A stretch of DNA of 39,562 nucleotides from an uncultured Bacilli bacterium (GTDB lineage Bacteria; Bacillota_I; Bacilli_A; RF39; UBA660). Positions 30,717-38,174 of the stretch are shown here, in pieces. The notes beneath the pieces are model-generated. The model did not search any database, was not told the origin of the DNA, and saw only the letters and a list, made by a program, of their open reading frames with translations. The stretch covers positions 1-39,562 of the forward strand of contig CANQVR010000005.1 in the NCBI GenBank assembly GCA_947627375.1. Direction: 5' to 3'. A program made the translations under genes and the position numbers. Each line of letters opens with the position of its first letter. Position 1 is the first letter of the stretch.

Positions 30717-31952
30717 TTACTTTTCTAATACTACTAAAAAGTATTTCTTTTTTCCACGCCTTATAACTAAGTATTTTTGTTCTATGAATTCATTTTTAGT
30801 TATTTGAAGCGTATCATCTGTTATCTTTTCACCATTCAAAGTAATGCTATTATTATTTAAAAATTCTCGTGCTTGTCTTTTACTAGATACAACATTTGCT
30901 TCTACTAATAAATCAACTATATTTGTCTCTTCATTAATAATATGTGGTGTAATGCCTTTAAAGGCAGCTTCTATTTCTTTTCCATTTAATTTTTTTATAT
31001 CTCCATTAAATAAAGTTTCACTGATCTTTATTGCTTCTTCTAAAGCCTCTTTTCCATGAATATCAGTAATTATTTCTCGCGCTAAAGCTTTATGTGCTTC
31101 TCTTAAATGAGGATTCTCTTTATTTTTTTCTTCTAATTTTTCTATTTCCTCTTTCGATAAAAAAGTAAATATTTTTAAATAATCTATTACCATTTCATCA
31201 TCAACATTTATTAAATATTGGTATAGTTCATAACTAGTAGTTTTTTCTTTGTCCAACCATAAAGCATTACCTTCACTCTTACCAAATTTATTACCGTATT
31301 TATCAGTAACAAGAGGCATCGTAAAGCCATAAGCATCACAACCTAATTTTTTCTTAATTAATTCAAGTCCTGTTGTTATATTTCCCCATTGATCAGATCC
31401 TTCTACTTGTAAAATACAATTTTTTTCTTGATATAAGTGAAGAAAATCATATCCTTGAATCAAAGTATAAGAAAATTCTGCAAAAGTAATACCTGTTTCT
31501 AATCTTCTATTTATAATATCTTTATCTAGCATGTAATTAACATTAATATATTTACCTATATCACGTAAAAATTCTAAAAAGCTATATTCTTTCATCCAAT
31601 CATAATTGTTTACTACTTCTACATTACCAGCAAATAGTTTTTCTACTTGTTTTTTTATAGAAATTAAATTTCTTTCCACTTCTTCTTTAGAAATCATTTC
31701 TCTTTCTGCGGTCGGACGAGGATCTCCGATTAATCCTGTTGCACCTCCGATAAGTAAAAGAGGATGATGGCCTGCTTTAGCAAGGCGTTTAGCTGTAACA
31801 AGTGATGAATAATGTCCAAGATGTAAACTATCTGCAGTAGGATCAGTTCCCCAATAGAAAGTTAGTTTTTCATTATTTAATTTATCTTCTAAATCGTTTC
31901 CTGCAGTATCTTTAATTAAGCCTCTCCACTTTAATTCTTCGTATAAAGTCAT
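30717..31952 (-). CDS. tyrS: Tyrosyl-tRNA synthetase
   Basis: TyrRS charges tRNA-Tyr. It has the class I motifs HLGH (in DSLHLGHYSSL) and KFGKSEGNA (the KMSKS loop), plus the tyrosine-site residues in QGYDFLHLYQ, and a C-terminal S4 RNA-binding domain (VDLLVEANVVSSKRQAREFL...). At 411 residues it has the usual length of the Bacillus TyrS type. The ribosome binding site AAAGGAGG is strong. A T-box leader precedes it, so expression should rise when uncharged tRNA-Tyr accumulates. TyrS next to rpsD/ezrA repeats the B. subtilis order, but two extra genes separate them here. Confidence 0.98.
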   Translation of the reverse strand: MTLYEELKWRGLIKDTAGNDLEDKLNNEKLTFYWGTDPTADSLHLGHYSSLVTAKRLAKAGHHPLLLIGGATGLIGDPRPTAEREMISKEEVERNLISIKKQVEKLFAGNVEVVNNYDWMKEYSFLEFLRDIGKYINVNYMLDKDIINRRLETGITFAEFSYTLIQGYDFLHLYQEKNCILQVEGSDQWGNITTGLELIKKKLGCDAYGFTMPLVTDKYGNKFGKSEGNALWLDKEKTTSYELYQYLINVDDEMVIDYLKIFTFLSKEEIEKLEEKNKENPHLREAHKALAREIITDIHGKEALEEAIKISETLFNGDIKKLNGKEIEAAFKGITPHIINEETNIVDLLVEANVVSSKRQAREFLNNNSITLNGEKITDDTLQITKNEFIEQKYLVIRRGKKKYFLVVLEK

Positions 31953-31971
31953 ATTATTCCTCCTTTTTCAA

Positions 31972-32195
31972 AATAAAAGTTCTTCATATATAAGGACGAA
32001 AAAACCGCGGTACCACCTTATTTCATGAAGAACATGCACTTTATTTGTTAACGCCAACTACGACTTTTCTCCTAATTTGTATTTCAAAAAATATTTTATT
32101 TTAGTTTCCACCAACCACTAAATCTCTATATTAAAAAAATATTTTTCTACTCGATAATTATTCATACGAAAAGTAATAATAAATTTATATTTACT
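31972..32195 (-). promoter_or_regulatory. T-box riboswitch of tyrS
   Basis: The leader on the minus strand has the conserved T-box TAAGGTGGTACCGCGG (32005-32020), the antiterminator element. The stem I distal part reads GTGGTTGGTGGAAAC. A UAC (Tyr) codon at 32079-32081 lies in GAAATACAAATT, at the expected specifier position. The T-box word overlaps a terminator stem formed by GTTCTTCATGAAATAAGG and the mirror arm ending CATATGAAGAAC-like sequence near 31979-31995, with a T-rich tail to 31972. Uncharged tRNA-Tyr should favour read-through into tyrS. Confidence 0.93.
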
Positions 32196-32224
32196 ATCAT
32201 AACATAAATAAGTTTATAAAGTAA
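32196..32224 (-). promoter_or_regulatory. Likely promoter of the tyrS leader
   Basis: On the minus strand TTACTT (32219-32224), 17 bases, TATGAT (32196-32201), placed just before the T-box RNA. Confidence 0.55.
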
Positions 32225-32231
32225 GTCTTTT

Positions 32232-32645
32232 TTATTTTATTTCTGCTTTTTCTAATTTCTTTAAAACTTCTTTTGTAACATCAATTGCTTTTAATCTTAG
32301 TTCATCTGCTGCTTTTTTCACTACTGGAGTTCCTTTTTCTTTAGCAACTTCAGCAAGTTTTTCAGTCTTATCTATTAATTCTTTTGATTTTTTCTTTGCA
32401 ATTTTTAAAACTTTTTCACGATCTAAATCTTGTAATTCAAGCTTTATTTCTTCGACTCTAACCATTAGATCTTCTTTTACTTGTTCTTTATCAATTCCTT
32501 CTATTTCTTTTTTTAATTCTTGTAGTTTGTTCATTAAATCCTTTCTAGTTTCGGATCCTTTTTTTGGTGCGAATAAAAGTCCAAGTCCTAATCCTGTTAA
32601 AGCCCCAAGAATAAATTTACCATTATTGTTCTTCTTCATATTCAT
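32232..32645 (-). CDS. ytxH: YtxH-domain protein
   Basis: The N-terminus carries the YtxH signature KFILGALTGLGLGLLFAPKKGSETRKDL: a glycine-rich membrane or amphipathic segment followed by APKKGSETR. A long Lys/Glu coiled coil fills the rest (137 residues in all). YtxH-type proteins are general-stress proteins of unknown mechanism. The ATG at 32645 has GGAAG and overlaps the end of the DUF948 gene by 23 bases. The ytxG-ytxH pairing is the same as in B. subtilis. No clear hairpin terminator is seen between it and the tyrS promoter. Confidence 0.85.
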   Translation of the reverse strand: MNMKKNNNGKFILGALTGLGLGLLFAPKKGSETRKDLMNKLQELKKEIEGIDKEQVKEDLMVRVEEIKLELQDLDREKVLKIAKKKSKELIDKTEKLAEVAKEKGTPVVKKAADELRLKAIDVTKEVLKKLEKAEIK

Positions 32646-32907
32646 TATCTTCCTTTCTTTTTCTTTTAATAATATCTATGATTTTACCAACAATTCTATC
32701 GCTCATAATGGCAATAGCATCCGTTGCTCTATCAACAATTGAGAAAAGTCCATTCAATGAATTAACTTTTTCACTTACATCATCCGTTAATTTGTCTATT
32801 TTATTTAATAATTGAATTAAACGAATACCTAAAATAATTAAGACTATTAAAAGTACTATGCCAAATATATATAATAATATCGGTAAAAGTATGTTTAAAA
32901 ACTCCAT
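32623..32907 (-). CDS. ytxG: DUF948 / YtxG-like membrane protein
   Basis: This 94-residue protein begins with a long hydrophobic helix (ILLPILLYIFGIVLLIVLIILGIRLI) and continues with the DUF948-type amphipathic region LNKIDKLTDDVSEKVNSLNGLFSIVDRATDAI and a charged tail. It is probably anchored in the membrane with its coiled coil inside, partnering the YtxH protein. The ribosome binding site is GGTGAT. It overlaps ytxH and follows the charged protein gene after 20 bases, so lipoprotein, charged protein, ytxG and ytxH are probably one operon. Confidence 0.85.
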   Translation of the reverse strand: MEFLNILLPILLYIFGIVLLIVLIILGIRLIQLLNKIDKLTDDVSEKVNSLNGLFSIVDRATDAIAIMSDRIVGKIIDIIKRKRKEDNEYEEEQ

Positions 32908-32927
32908 ATTATCACCATCTTTTCTTC

Positions 32928-33968
32928 TTATTCTTTTTCATACATCGAATCAATTAAATCAAATAAATTTTCATCTTCTGATTTTTCTTCTGGTTTATTT
33001 TCTTCTATTTTAGTATTTTCTTCTTCTATTTTTTCTCTTGTTTCTTTATTTTCTACGACTCTTCTACCAGTTGCTTTTTCTTTACTTACATCTATATAAT
33101 CATTGTTATATTCTAATCCTAAATCTTCAAAATACTCTTCAGCATCTCCTACGGTTACTTTTGAAACTGATGGAGTTTCATTTTGATCAGTTAAATCTAA
33201 TAAATCATTATTATCTTCGTTTTCAATATCTTCTTCAATATCATGCATGTTTTCTTCTTCTACATCAAACAACATATTTGTATCAGGTTTTATACCGTAT
33301 GCTCTATTTCTTACTTCATCAATATCTAAATGTTCATTTTCAAATGAAGGCATTCTAACCTCTCTTTTAGAAACTATCTCATCTTTTTGATAATTCTTAT
33401 CTAAAACTCCATAAATAGGAGAGATTATTGGAGATGGTTTAAAACTTGATTTTGTCGGTCTAGAATCATACGTATGAGAAGTATTATAATTCTTTTCAAA
33501 ACCAAAAGTTTCCTCTTTCTTGCCTCCTGAGTATAATGGTTTTTCTTCTTTTTTAGGCTCAGGTTTCTTTTCTTCAAGAACTGGCTTTCTCGAATAAAAT
33601 TGTGGTTCAATTTTAGGCTTTTCTTCTTCGTATGAAAAATCATCATCTAAAATTTCTTGGAATTTAAAATCATTATTTCCTTTTAATTCATTTCTATCTT
33701 CCTCAAAATCATCTAGTTGCTCCAAGTGATCGATTTCTTCTTGTTCTTCTTCTTTTGGTGTAGCAATCTTTTTAACTATCGGTTTTTCTTCTTCGATATC
33801 TTCTCTTGCTTGTTCTCTTCCTTTTTTCTTAATCTGCTCAATATCTTTTTCTTTTCTTTTCTCTCTTTTAAATTTTTTTTCTTTTTTCTTTTCTTTTTTA
33901 GGTTTTTCTTCTACATCAACATATTCTTCTTCAAAAAGAGCATTTTTTAATTTTTCCATTAATTTCAT
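32928..33968 (-). CDS. Highly charged, largely disordered protein with an ISPIYG motif
   Basis: The 346 residues are dominated by Lys, Glu, Asp and Asn with almost no hydrophobic core. The first 60 are nearly all Lys/Glu/Arg. The exception is a compact hydrophobic island, FKPSPIISPIYGVLDKNY (about 176-193), which stands out as a docking motif. Acidic patches (DDFEEDRNE, DIEEDIENEDNND) follow, and a short amphipathic end reads ENLFDLIDSMYEKE. The start has AGAGGTG. It lies between a lipoprotein gene and ytxG. PSPxYG-type motifs are, from memory, seen in the N-terminal linkers of SftA-type DNA translocases, whose gene lies near ytxG in B. subtilis, but no ATPase domain is present here. Function unknown. 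Confidence 0.7.
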   Translation of the reverse strand: MKLMEKLKNALFEEEYVDVEEKPKKEKKKEKKFKREKRKEKDIEQIKKKGREQAREDIEEEKPIVKKIATPKEEEQEEIDHLEQLDDFEEDRNELKGNNDFKFQEILDDDFSYEEEKPKIEPQFYSRKPVLEEKKPEPKKEEKPLYSGGKKEETFGFEKNYNTSHTYDSRPTKSSFKPSPIISPIYGVLDKNYQKDEIVSKREVRMPSFENEHLDIDEVRNRAYGIKPDTNMLFDVEEENMHDIEEDIENEDNNDLLDLTDQNETPSVSKVTVGDAEEYFEDLGLEYNNDYIDVSKEKATGRRVVENKETREKIEEENTKIEENKPEEKSEDENLFDLIDSMYEKE

Positions 33969-33986
33969 ACAAGCACCTCTTTCTTG

Positions 33987-34664
33987 TTATTCAACATTAT
34001 CGATTTCTAGATTTTCTTCATCGTTTGCGGCTTTTGTATCTTTTGCAGCATCTTTTTCATATTCTTTTACATAATCTAGAAAGCTATCTGCATTCTTATT
34101 TGGATTTAAAATACTATACTTTTCCTCTTTATAGTTTAGTTTTTTATTGCCTATTAAAGTTCCTAAAACCTTACGATTATATTTGATATTAGATAATAAA
34201 CTACTAATATTCATGACACTTTCTTCTAAAGTATCTTTAGAAATATAGGCTTCTACTTTCATATAATTATACATTGCTTCTATAAAGTACTTATCTTCTT
34301 TTTCAGTTATCTCAAAATAACCAAATTTGTTATCATGTTTAAGTTCTTTTGATAAATAAATATCATTATCTTTTTTATATTTACTTTTTACTTTGTGGTA
34401 GAAACTAATCGCATCTACATAAATATAATAATAATTATTATACTTGTCTTTAAATGTCGCATTATACTCTTCTTTATTAATAAATTTCAAGCCATTTGGA
34501 ACATAATACTTATATCCTTCGTAGTTTACATTATGCATTTTAGGACTATCATAGATAATATCTTCAATAGTTTGATCAATATCACTTATATTCATAATAT
34601 AAACACTACTACATCCTGTTGTGAGAAATACTAAAACAGAGAGTAAAACAATTAATTTTTTCAT
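33987..34664 (-). CDS. Lipoprotein, unknown function
   Basis: A lipoprotein signal peptide is clear: MKKLIVLLSVLVFLTTGCSS, with lipobox LTTGC and Cys 18 as the lipidated residue. The mature part (about 207 residues) is rich in Tyr, Lys, Asp and Asn, and reads NYEGYKYYVPNGLKFINKEEYNATF, DKYNNYYYIYVDAISFYH, and ends in an acidic tail. It should sit on the outer face of the membrane. TATAAT lies before it, with AGGTG at the start. It is the first gene of the probable operon with the charged protein and ytxG-ytxH. No family is recognised. Confidence 0.8.
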   Translation of the reverse strand: MKKLIVLLSVLVFLTTGCSSVYIMNISDIDQTIEDIIYDSPKMHNVNYEGYKYYVPNGLKFINKEEYNATFKDKYNNYYYIYVDAISFYHKVKSKYKKDNDIYLSKELKHDNKFGYFEITEKEDKYFIEAMYNYMKVEAYISKDTLEESVMNISSLLSNIKYNRKVLGTLIGNKKLNYKEEKYSILNPNKNADSFLDYVKEYEKDAAKDTKAANDEENLEIDNVE

Positions 34665-34720
34665 ATTTCACCTACTCTTATACTATTATAACAAACTTTT
34701 ATTAAAATCAAAATGTTTTT

Positions 34721-35356
34721 CTATTTTTTCTTACTTTTAAATGCTTTCAATGCATATATAGGCATATCAAATTTGACGAATTTATCTTCATATTCAGTAG
34801 TTATTAAGTTATCTTGTTTACTATGTAAATCTAATGTAACATCTTTTAAAATAAACTTTTCTTTACTTAAAGTTTCAATAGAATAACAAAATAAATCTTT
34901 ATTATCAGTACGAAGATATATTTCTTCATCCTCTTTAAAACAATTTTTATATTTATCTAAAAATACTTGACTAGTAAGTCTTCTCTTATGGTGACGAACT
35001 TTAGGCCAAGGATCAGAAAAATTAAGATATATCCTATCAATTTCTTTAGAAAATACTTCATCGATATTATAAGCATCCATTCTTACAATATAAAGATTTT
35101 CTATATCGGCATCTATTTTCTTAATAGCTTTAGCAAGAATACTATCAAATCTTTCGATTCCTATATAATTAATATTAGGATTCTTTAAAGCATTTTCTTT
35201 TATAAACTTACCTTTTCCCATACCTATTTCAATATATATAGGATTATCATTTTTAAATAAATCTTTCCAATGTCCATTATAATCCTTAGGATTATCTATA
35301 AATTTAGAACAATTATTTAATATCTCTTCTTTATTTTTAACATTACGAATACGCAT
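34721..35356 (-). CDS. trmB: tRNA (guanine-N7-)-methyltransferase
   Basis: TrmB methylates G46 in the variable loop of tRNAs. The SAM motif EIGMGKGKF (about 43-51), the IGIERFDSIL segment, the catalytic NFSDPWPKVRHHKRRL (about 112-127) and TDNKDLFCYS are all typical. At 211 residues it is a normal stand-alone TrmB. The ribosome binding site GAGGTG lies well before the ATG. It has its own promoter region, divergent from the small coiled-coil gene at 35429. In B. subtilis trmB is found in the same wider neighbourhood as ytxG. Confidence 0.96.
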   Translation of the reverse strand: MRIRNVKNKEEILNNCSKFIDNPKDYNGHWKDLFKNDNPIYIEIGMGKGKFIKENALKNPNINYIGIERFDSILAKAIKKIDADIENLYIVRMDAYNIDEVFSKEIDRIYLNFSDPWPKVRHHKRRLTSQVFLDKYKNCFKEDEEIYLRTDNKDLFCYSIETLSKEKFILKDVTLDLHSKQDNLITTEYEDKFVKFDMPIYALKAFKSKKK

Positions 35357-35382
35357 AATTCACCTCGCCTTTATATTTTAGC

Positions 35383-35408
35383 ACAAATATTGTCTCTTGC
35401 ATACAATA
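35383..35408 (+). promoter_or_regulatory. Sigma-K/sigma-E-like promoter of the 35.4-kb small gene
   Basis: AC (35383-35384), 15 bases, CATACAATA (35400-35408). CATACAAT equals the sigma-E -10 consensus and CATANNNTA the sigma-K one. The AC spacing is identical to that at spoVIF, and TCTCTTG occurs in both spacers. Confidence 0.6.
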
Positions 35409-35428
35409 AATATAGGGAGGAAGCGTTT

Positions 35429-35677
35429 ATGAATCAAGGATTTTATCCATTTATGCCTAATATGCAGATGATGCCAGGAAATCCTAATTTTCCAAATTAT
35501 TATGGAGAAAAAGGAAATGATTATGATTTAGTTAATCGAGTTGAAAGATTAGAAAGAGAAGTAAAAAAATTGGAAAGTAGAGTTTATCGTTTAGAAAAAA
35601 ATAATAATGATGACTATCATATTATGTCTAAGGAATATATCAAAGAAGAAGATGATGATAGTTTATATATGGTTTAA
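35429..35677 (+). CDS. Small Asn/Pro/Met-rich coiled-coil protein, probable sporulation gene
   Basis: The 82-residue product starts MNQGFYPFMPNMQMMPGNPN, a Pro/Met/Asn-rich stretch of the kind seen in spore coat proteins. It continues with a coiled coil (LVNRVERLEREVKKLESRVY, about 38-60) and an acidic tail. The frame opens at 35390, but GGGAGG lies directly before the ATG at 35429, so that is the start. The only promoter visible is a mother-cell-type one, which makes a spore-coat or coat-assembly role likely. This is inference; I recognise no named family. Confidence 0.7.
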   Translation: MNQGFYPFMPNMQMMPGNPNFPNYYGEKGNDYDLVNRVERLEREVKKLESRVYRLEKNNNDDYHIMSKEYIKEEDDDSLYMV

Positions 35678-35679
35678 AT

Positions 35680-35708
35680 AGAAAAAACACATAAATTTAT
35701 ATGTGTTT
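35680..35708 (-). terminator. Terminator for the minus-strand nuclease gene
   Basis: AAACACATA and TATGTGTTT form the stem; the T run is on the minus strand. Confidence 0.7.
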
Positions 35709-35716
35709 AAGCTCAT

Positions 35717-35743
35717 AAGTACCTAGTTGGTACTTTATTTTTT
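35717..35743 (+). terminator. Terminator for the plus-strand small gene
   Basis: AAGTACC and GGTACTT pair around TAGTT, followed by a run of T's on the plus strand. A second such hairpin (ACATCA/TGATGT, 35746-35770) lies directly after it inside the converging gene's end. Confidence 0.8.
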
Positions 35744-36645
35744 TACATCATACACATGATGTTTTTTATTTCTTTTTTACCCATACCAGTAATGTCGCTT
35801 ATAGTGTTAGTATCATAATTCTTTTTTAGCATTTTCTTTACTATATCAGTCTTATTTTGGTTCATTCCAGCATCTCTTCCTACGTTATAAGCATATCTAT
35901 CTTCTATTGCATCTATCTCGGCTTGGGTTAAAAATTCTTCTGTCACTGCCTCTTTGGCATCTTTCCTATATTCTTCCATTATTTCTATTCCTCCTATCTC
36001 TTCTTCTAATCTTTTACTATCTTCTTCATTCATGGCAAGCATAAACTTCTCAAGCATATTTAGTTTCTCATTACGTTGAAACTTCTCTCTAATTCTTGGT
36101 AGTTCTACATGATAAATATATATGTAATCTGTTAATAAGTTCTTTTCTCTTTCTATTAAATCAGATAATCCATATTTTGTCACTGGTGTTTTATTTCCAA
36201 TTATGGAAAAATTATTTAAATCTATTAGTCTTACTTTCTTATAATTATATTTATCTCCTCTTAGTCTTATATTTGAAAATGTCTTACATAAATATTCTAG
36301 GTTACGTAGTAATCTACTTTTATCTATTTGTCCATTCATTTCTATTATTATAATTTCATTATTTACACTACATATAAAATCTGTCATCGTTATTGCATTT
36401 TTAACTTTACTTTGATCTATTTTATTATTTAATAGAATCATATTAGTATAAATATAATTATAATCTTCTTTTAAGACTTCTGAGATTATAAATGCTGCAT
36501 ATTTCTTTTTAGCCTCATTATTTATTATAGTTAGAAACATAGGATTATTAACTGCTGGAACAAACTCATGTTCTTTTACTTTTTTTAAATCTACTAACTT
36601 ATAGGAATTAATATTACTAAATTCATATTCTAGTAATGGCTTCAT
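35743..36645 (-). CDS. PD-(D/E)XK nuclease-like protein (Rpn/transposase type)
   Basis: This 300-residue protein resembles the Rpn/PDDEXK_2 family, which includes recombination-promoting and transposon-linked nucleases. The N-terminal half has the family's beta-strand core MTDFICSVNNEIIIIEMNGQ with the metal-binding Asp and Glu; the usual third residue (Lys or Gln) is Asn (EMN). The C-terminal helix ends KKNYDTNTISDITGMGKKEIK, the small helical motif typical of the family. The frame opens at 36696, but AAAGGAGG stands before the ATG at 36645. It stands alone between two terminators on its 3' side and a large hairpin upstream, with no transposon ends seen. It may be a domesticated or mobile-element-derived gene. 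Confidence 0.75.
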   Translation of the reverse strand: MKPLLEYEFSNINSYKLVDLKKVKEHEFVPAVNNPMFLTIINNEAKKKYAAFIISEVLKEDYNYIYTNMILLNNKIDQSKVKNAITMTDFICSVNNEIIIIEMNGQIDKSRLLRNLEYLCKTFSNIRLRGDKYNYKKVRLIDLNNFSIIGNKTPVTKYGLSDLIEREKNLLTDYIYIYHVELPRIREKFQRNEKLNMLEKFMLAMNEEDSKRLEEEIGGIEIMEEYRKDAKEAVTEEFLTQAEIDAIEDRYAYNVGRDAGMNQNKTDIVKKMLKKNYDTNTISDITGMGKKEIKNIMCMM

Positions 36646-36730
36646 ATTATGCCTCCTTTCGTCCATAGTTTTAACACAAGAGTAAAACTTATGCAAACGA
36701 CCAATTTTTAAAATTCACTTCAAAAATAAA

Positions 36731-36773
36731 AGGAATTTAACAAATTCCCCTTAGGCGAATTTATTAAATTCCT
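36731..36773. repeat. 43-base imperfect palindrome between divergent genes
   Basis: AGGAATTTAA (36731-36740) and TTAAATTCCT (36764-36773) pair perfectly, and inside them AAATTC/GAATTT and CC/GG pair around TTA. On the minus strand a T-rich tract follows directly, so it would work as a terminator for transcription coming from the right, in the leader of the nuclease-like gene. Confidence 0.65.
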
Positions 36774-36890
36774 AGCTATTTTTATCTTGAAAAAACAAAA
36801 TTCATACTTTTTTAATTTTTTTTACAATAATTTATTAAATGTTTGATTTGTGATATACTAATATTAGTAATAAAACCCGAGGTGATAAAA

Positions 36891-38174
36891 GTGGAATTTA
36901 TTGATAATTTAAATAAAGAAGAATATGAAGAATTTGTCTCAAAAAGTAAATATAATCATTTTATGCAAAGTTATGATTTCGGACAAATAAGAAAAGAAAA
37001 AGGTTTTATTCCTCATTATGTTGGATTAAAAAATAATGGAAACCTAGTTTGTACCGCATTACTTTTAGAAAAGAAATTACCTTTTTCTTACTGTTATTTA
37101 TATTCACCTAGAGGTTATGTAATTGATTTTAATAATAAAGAATTAGTTAAAGAATTCACTTCATATTTAAAAGATTATGCTAAAAAACTTAAAGCTATTT
37201 TTATAAAAATAGATCCTGGAATTAAATTACATGATATTGATCAAAATGGAAATATTATAGGAGACTTTGATAATCATGAATTAGTTACTTTCTTAGAAAG
37301 TATTAACTATAAACACTTAGGTTATAACTTAGGATTTGAACATGAACAACCTAGATTTACTTTTAGAATCAATCTAGATAAAAGTTTCGAAGAAATTTAT
37401 CAAAATATGCATCCTACTACTAGAAAAATTCTAAACAAAGGTAATCAATATAACTTAAATTTATATATTGGAGATGAAACTGATATAGATGACTTTTATA
37501 TTACGATGAAAGAAACTTCCAAAAGAGAAGGTATTATCCAAGCCCCTGTTAAATATTATCTAAATTTTTATAAAACTTTCAATAAAGATGGATTAAGTGA
37601 TCTTTATCTTGTTAAAGCTAATATAGAACAAGTTACTAGTATTTTTGTTAATAGAATTAATAATATAAAAGATAAAATAGAAAGTTATAATAATGATAAT
37701 AAATATAAAAATAAAGATAAAGTTCAAAATAAAATAACTGAAGCACAAAATCAACTTAATAAACTAGGTAAAGAGCTAGAAGAAATAAAAAAAATAGAAG
37801 AAAAAGAGGTAGTATTATCTTCTATTATTACAGTTAAATATGGAGATAAAATTTGGACTGTCCATGGTGGAAACAACTCTTGTCTTATGAACTTAAATGC
37901 TAATTATTTACTTTATTATACTATTATGAAAGATGCTTATGATAATGGTTATAAAGTAATGGACTGTTTTGGTACTTGTGGTATTGCTAATCCTGATAAA
38001 GATAATCCTATTTATGGAATTCATTCTTTTAAGAAAAGATTAGGAGGAGAATATACGGAATTTATTGGTGAATTTGATTATGTAATTAAACCATTTATGT
38101 ATTTTCTATTTACTAAGTTAATTCCTATATATAGAAAGATTATGAAGAAAAAAGCTAGGAAGGAGGAGAATTAA
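36891..38174 (+). CDS. FemABX-type aminoacyltransferase 1
   Basis: FemABX enzymes transfer amino acids from charged tRNAs to the peptidoglycan stem peptide to build interpeptide bridges. The GNAT-like halves are visible: HFMQSYDFGQIRKEKGF, LYSPRGYVID, IKIDPGI, then TRKILNKGNQYNL and the second half from IQAPVKYYLNFYKTF. A coiled-coil arm (about 250-300) separates it from VKYGDKIWTVHGGNN, MDCFGTCG and the end SFKKRLGGEYTEFIGEFDYVI. Start: GTG at 36891, six bases after GAGGTG; the ATG at 36843 has no ribosome binding site. Its stop overlaps the next start. The protein should act in the cytoplasm on lipid-linked precursors. Confidence 0.9.
   Translation: MEFIDNLNKEEYEEFVSKSKYNHFMQSYDFGQIRKEKGFIPHYVGLKNNGNLVCTALLLEKKLPFSYCYLYSPRGYVIDFNNKELVKEFTSYLKDYAKKLKAIFIKIDPGIKLHDIDQNGNIIGDFDNHELVTFLESINYKHLGYNLGFEHEQPRFTFRINLDKSFEEIYQNMHPTTRKILNKGNQYNLNLYIGDETDIDDFYITMKETSKREGIIQAPVKYYLNFYKTFNKDGLSDLYLVKANIEQVTSIFVNRINNIKDKIESYNNDNKYKNKDKVQNKITEAQNQLNKLGKELEEIKKIEEKEVVLSSIITVKYGDKIWTVHGGNNSCLMNLNANYLLYYTIMKDAYDNGYKVMDCFGTCGIANPDKDNPIYGIHSFKKRLGGEYTEFIGEFDYVIKPFMYFLFTKLIPIYRKIMKKKARKEEN

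Noticed and set aside
33038-33358. Plus-strand ORF of 106 codons with Leu/Tyr/His-rich sequence, and similar frames at 33425 and 33717
   Set aside because: They are the other frames of the Lys/Glu/Asp-rich gene; runs of Leu and Phe come from the complement of GAA/AAA codons.
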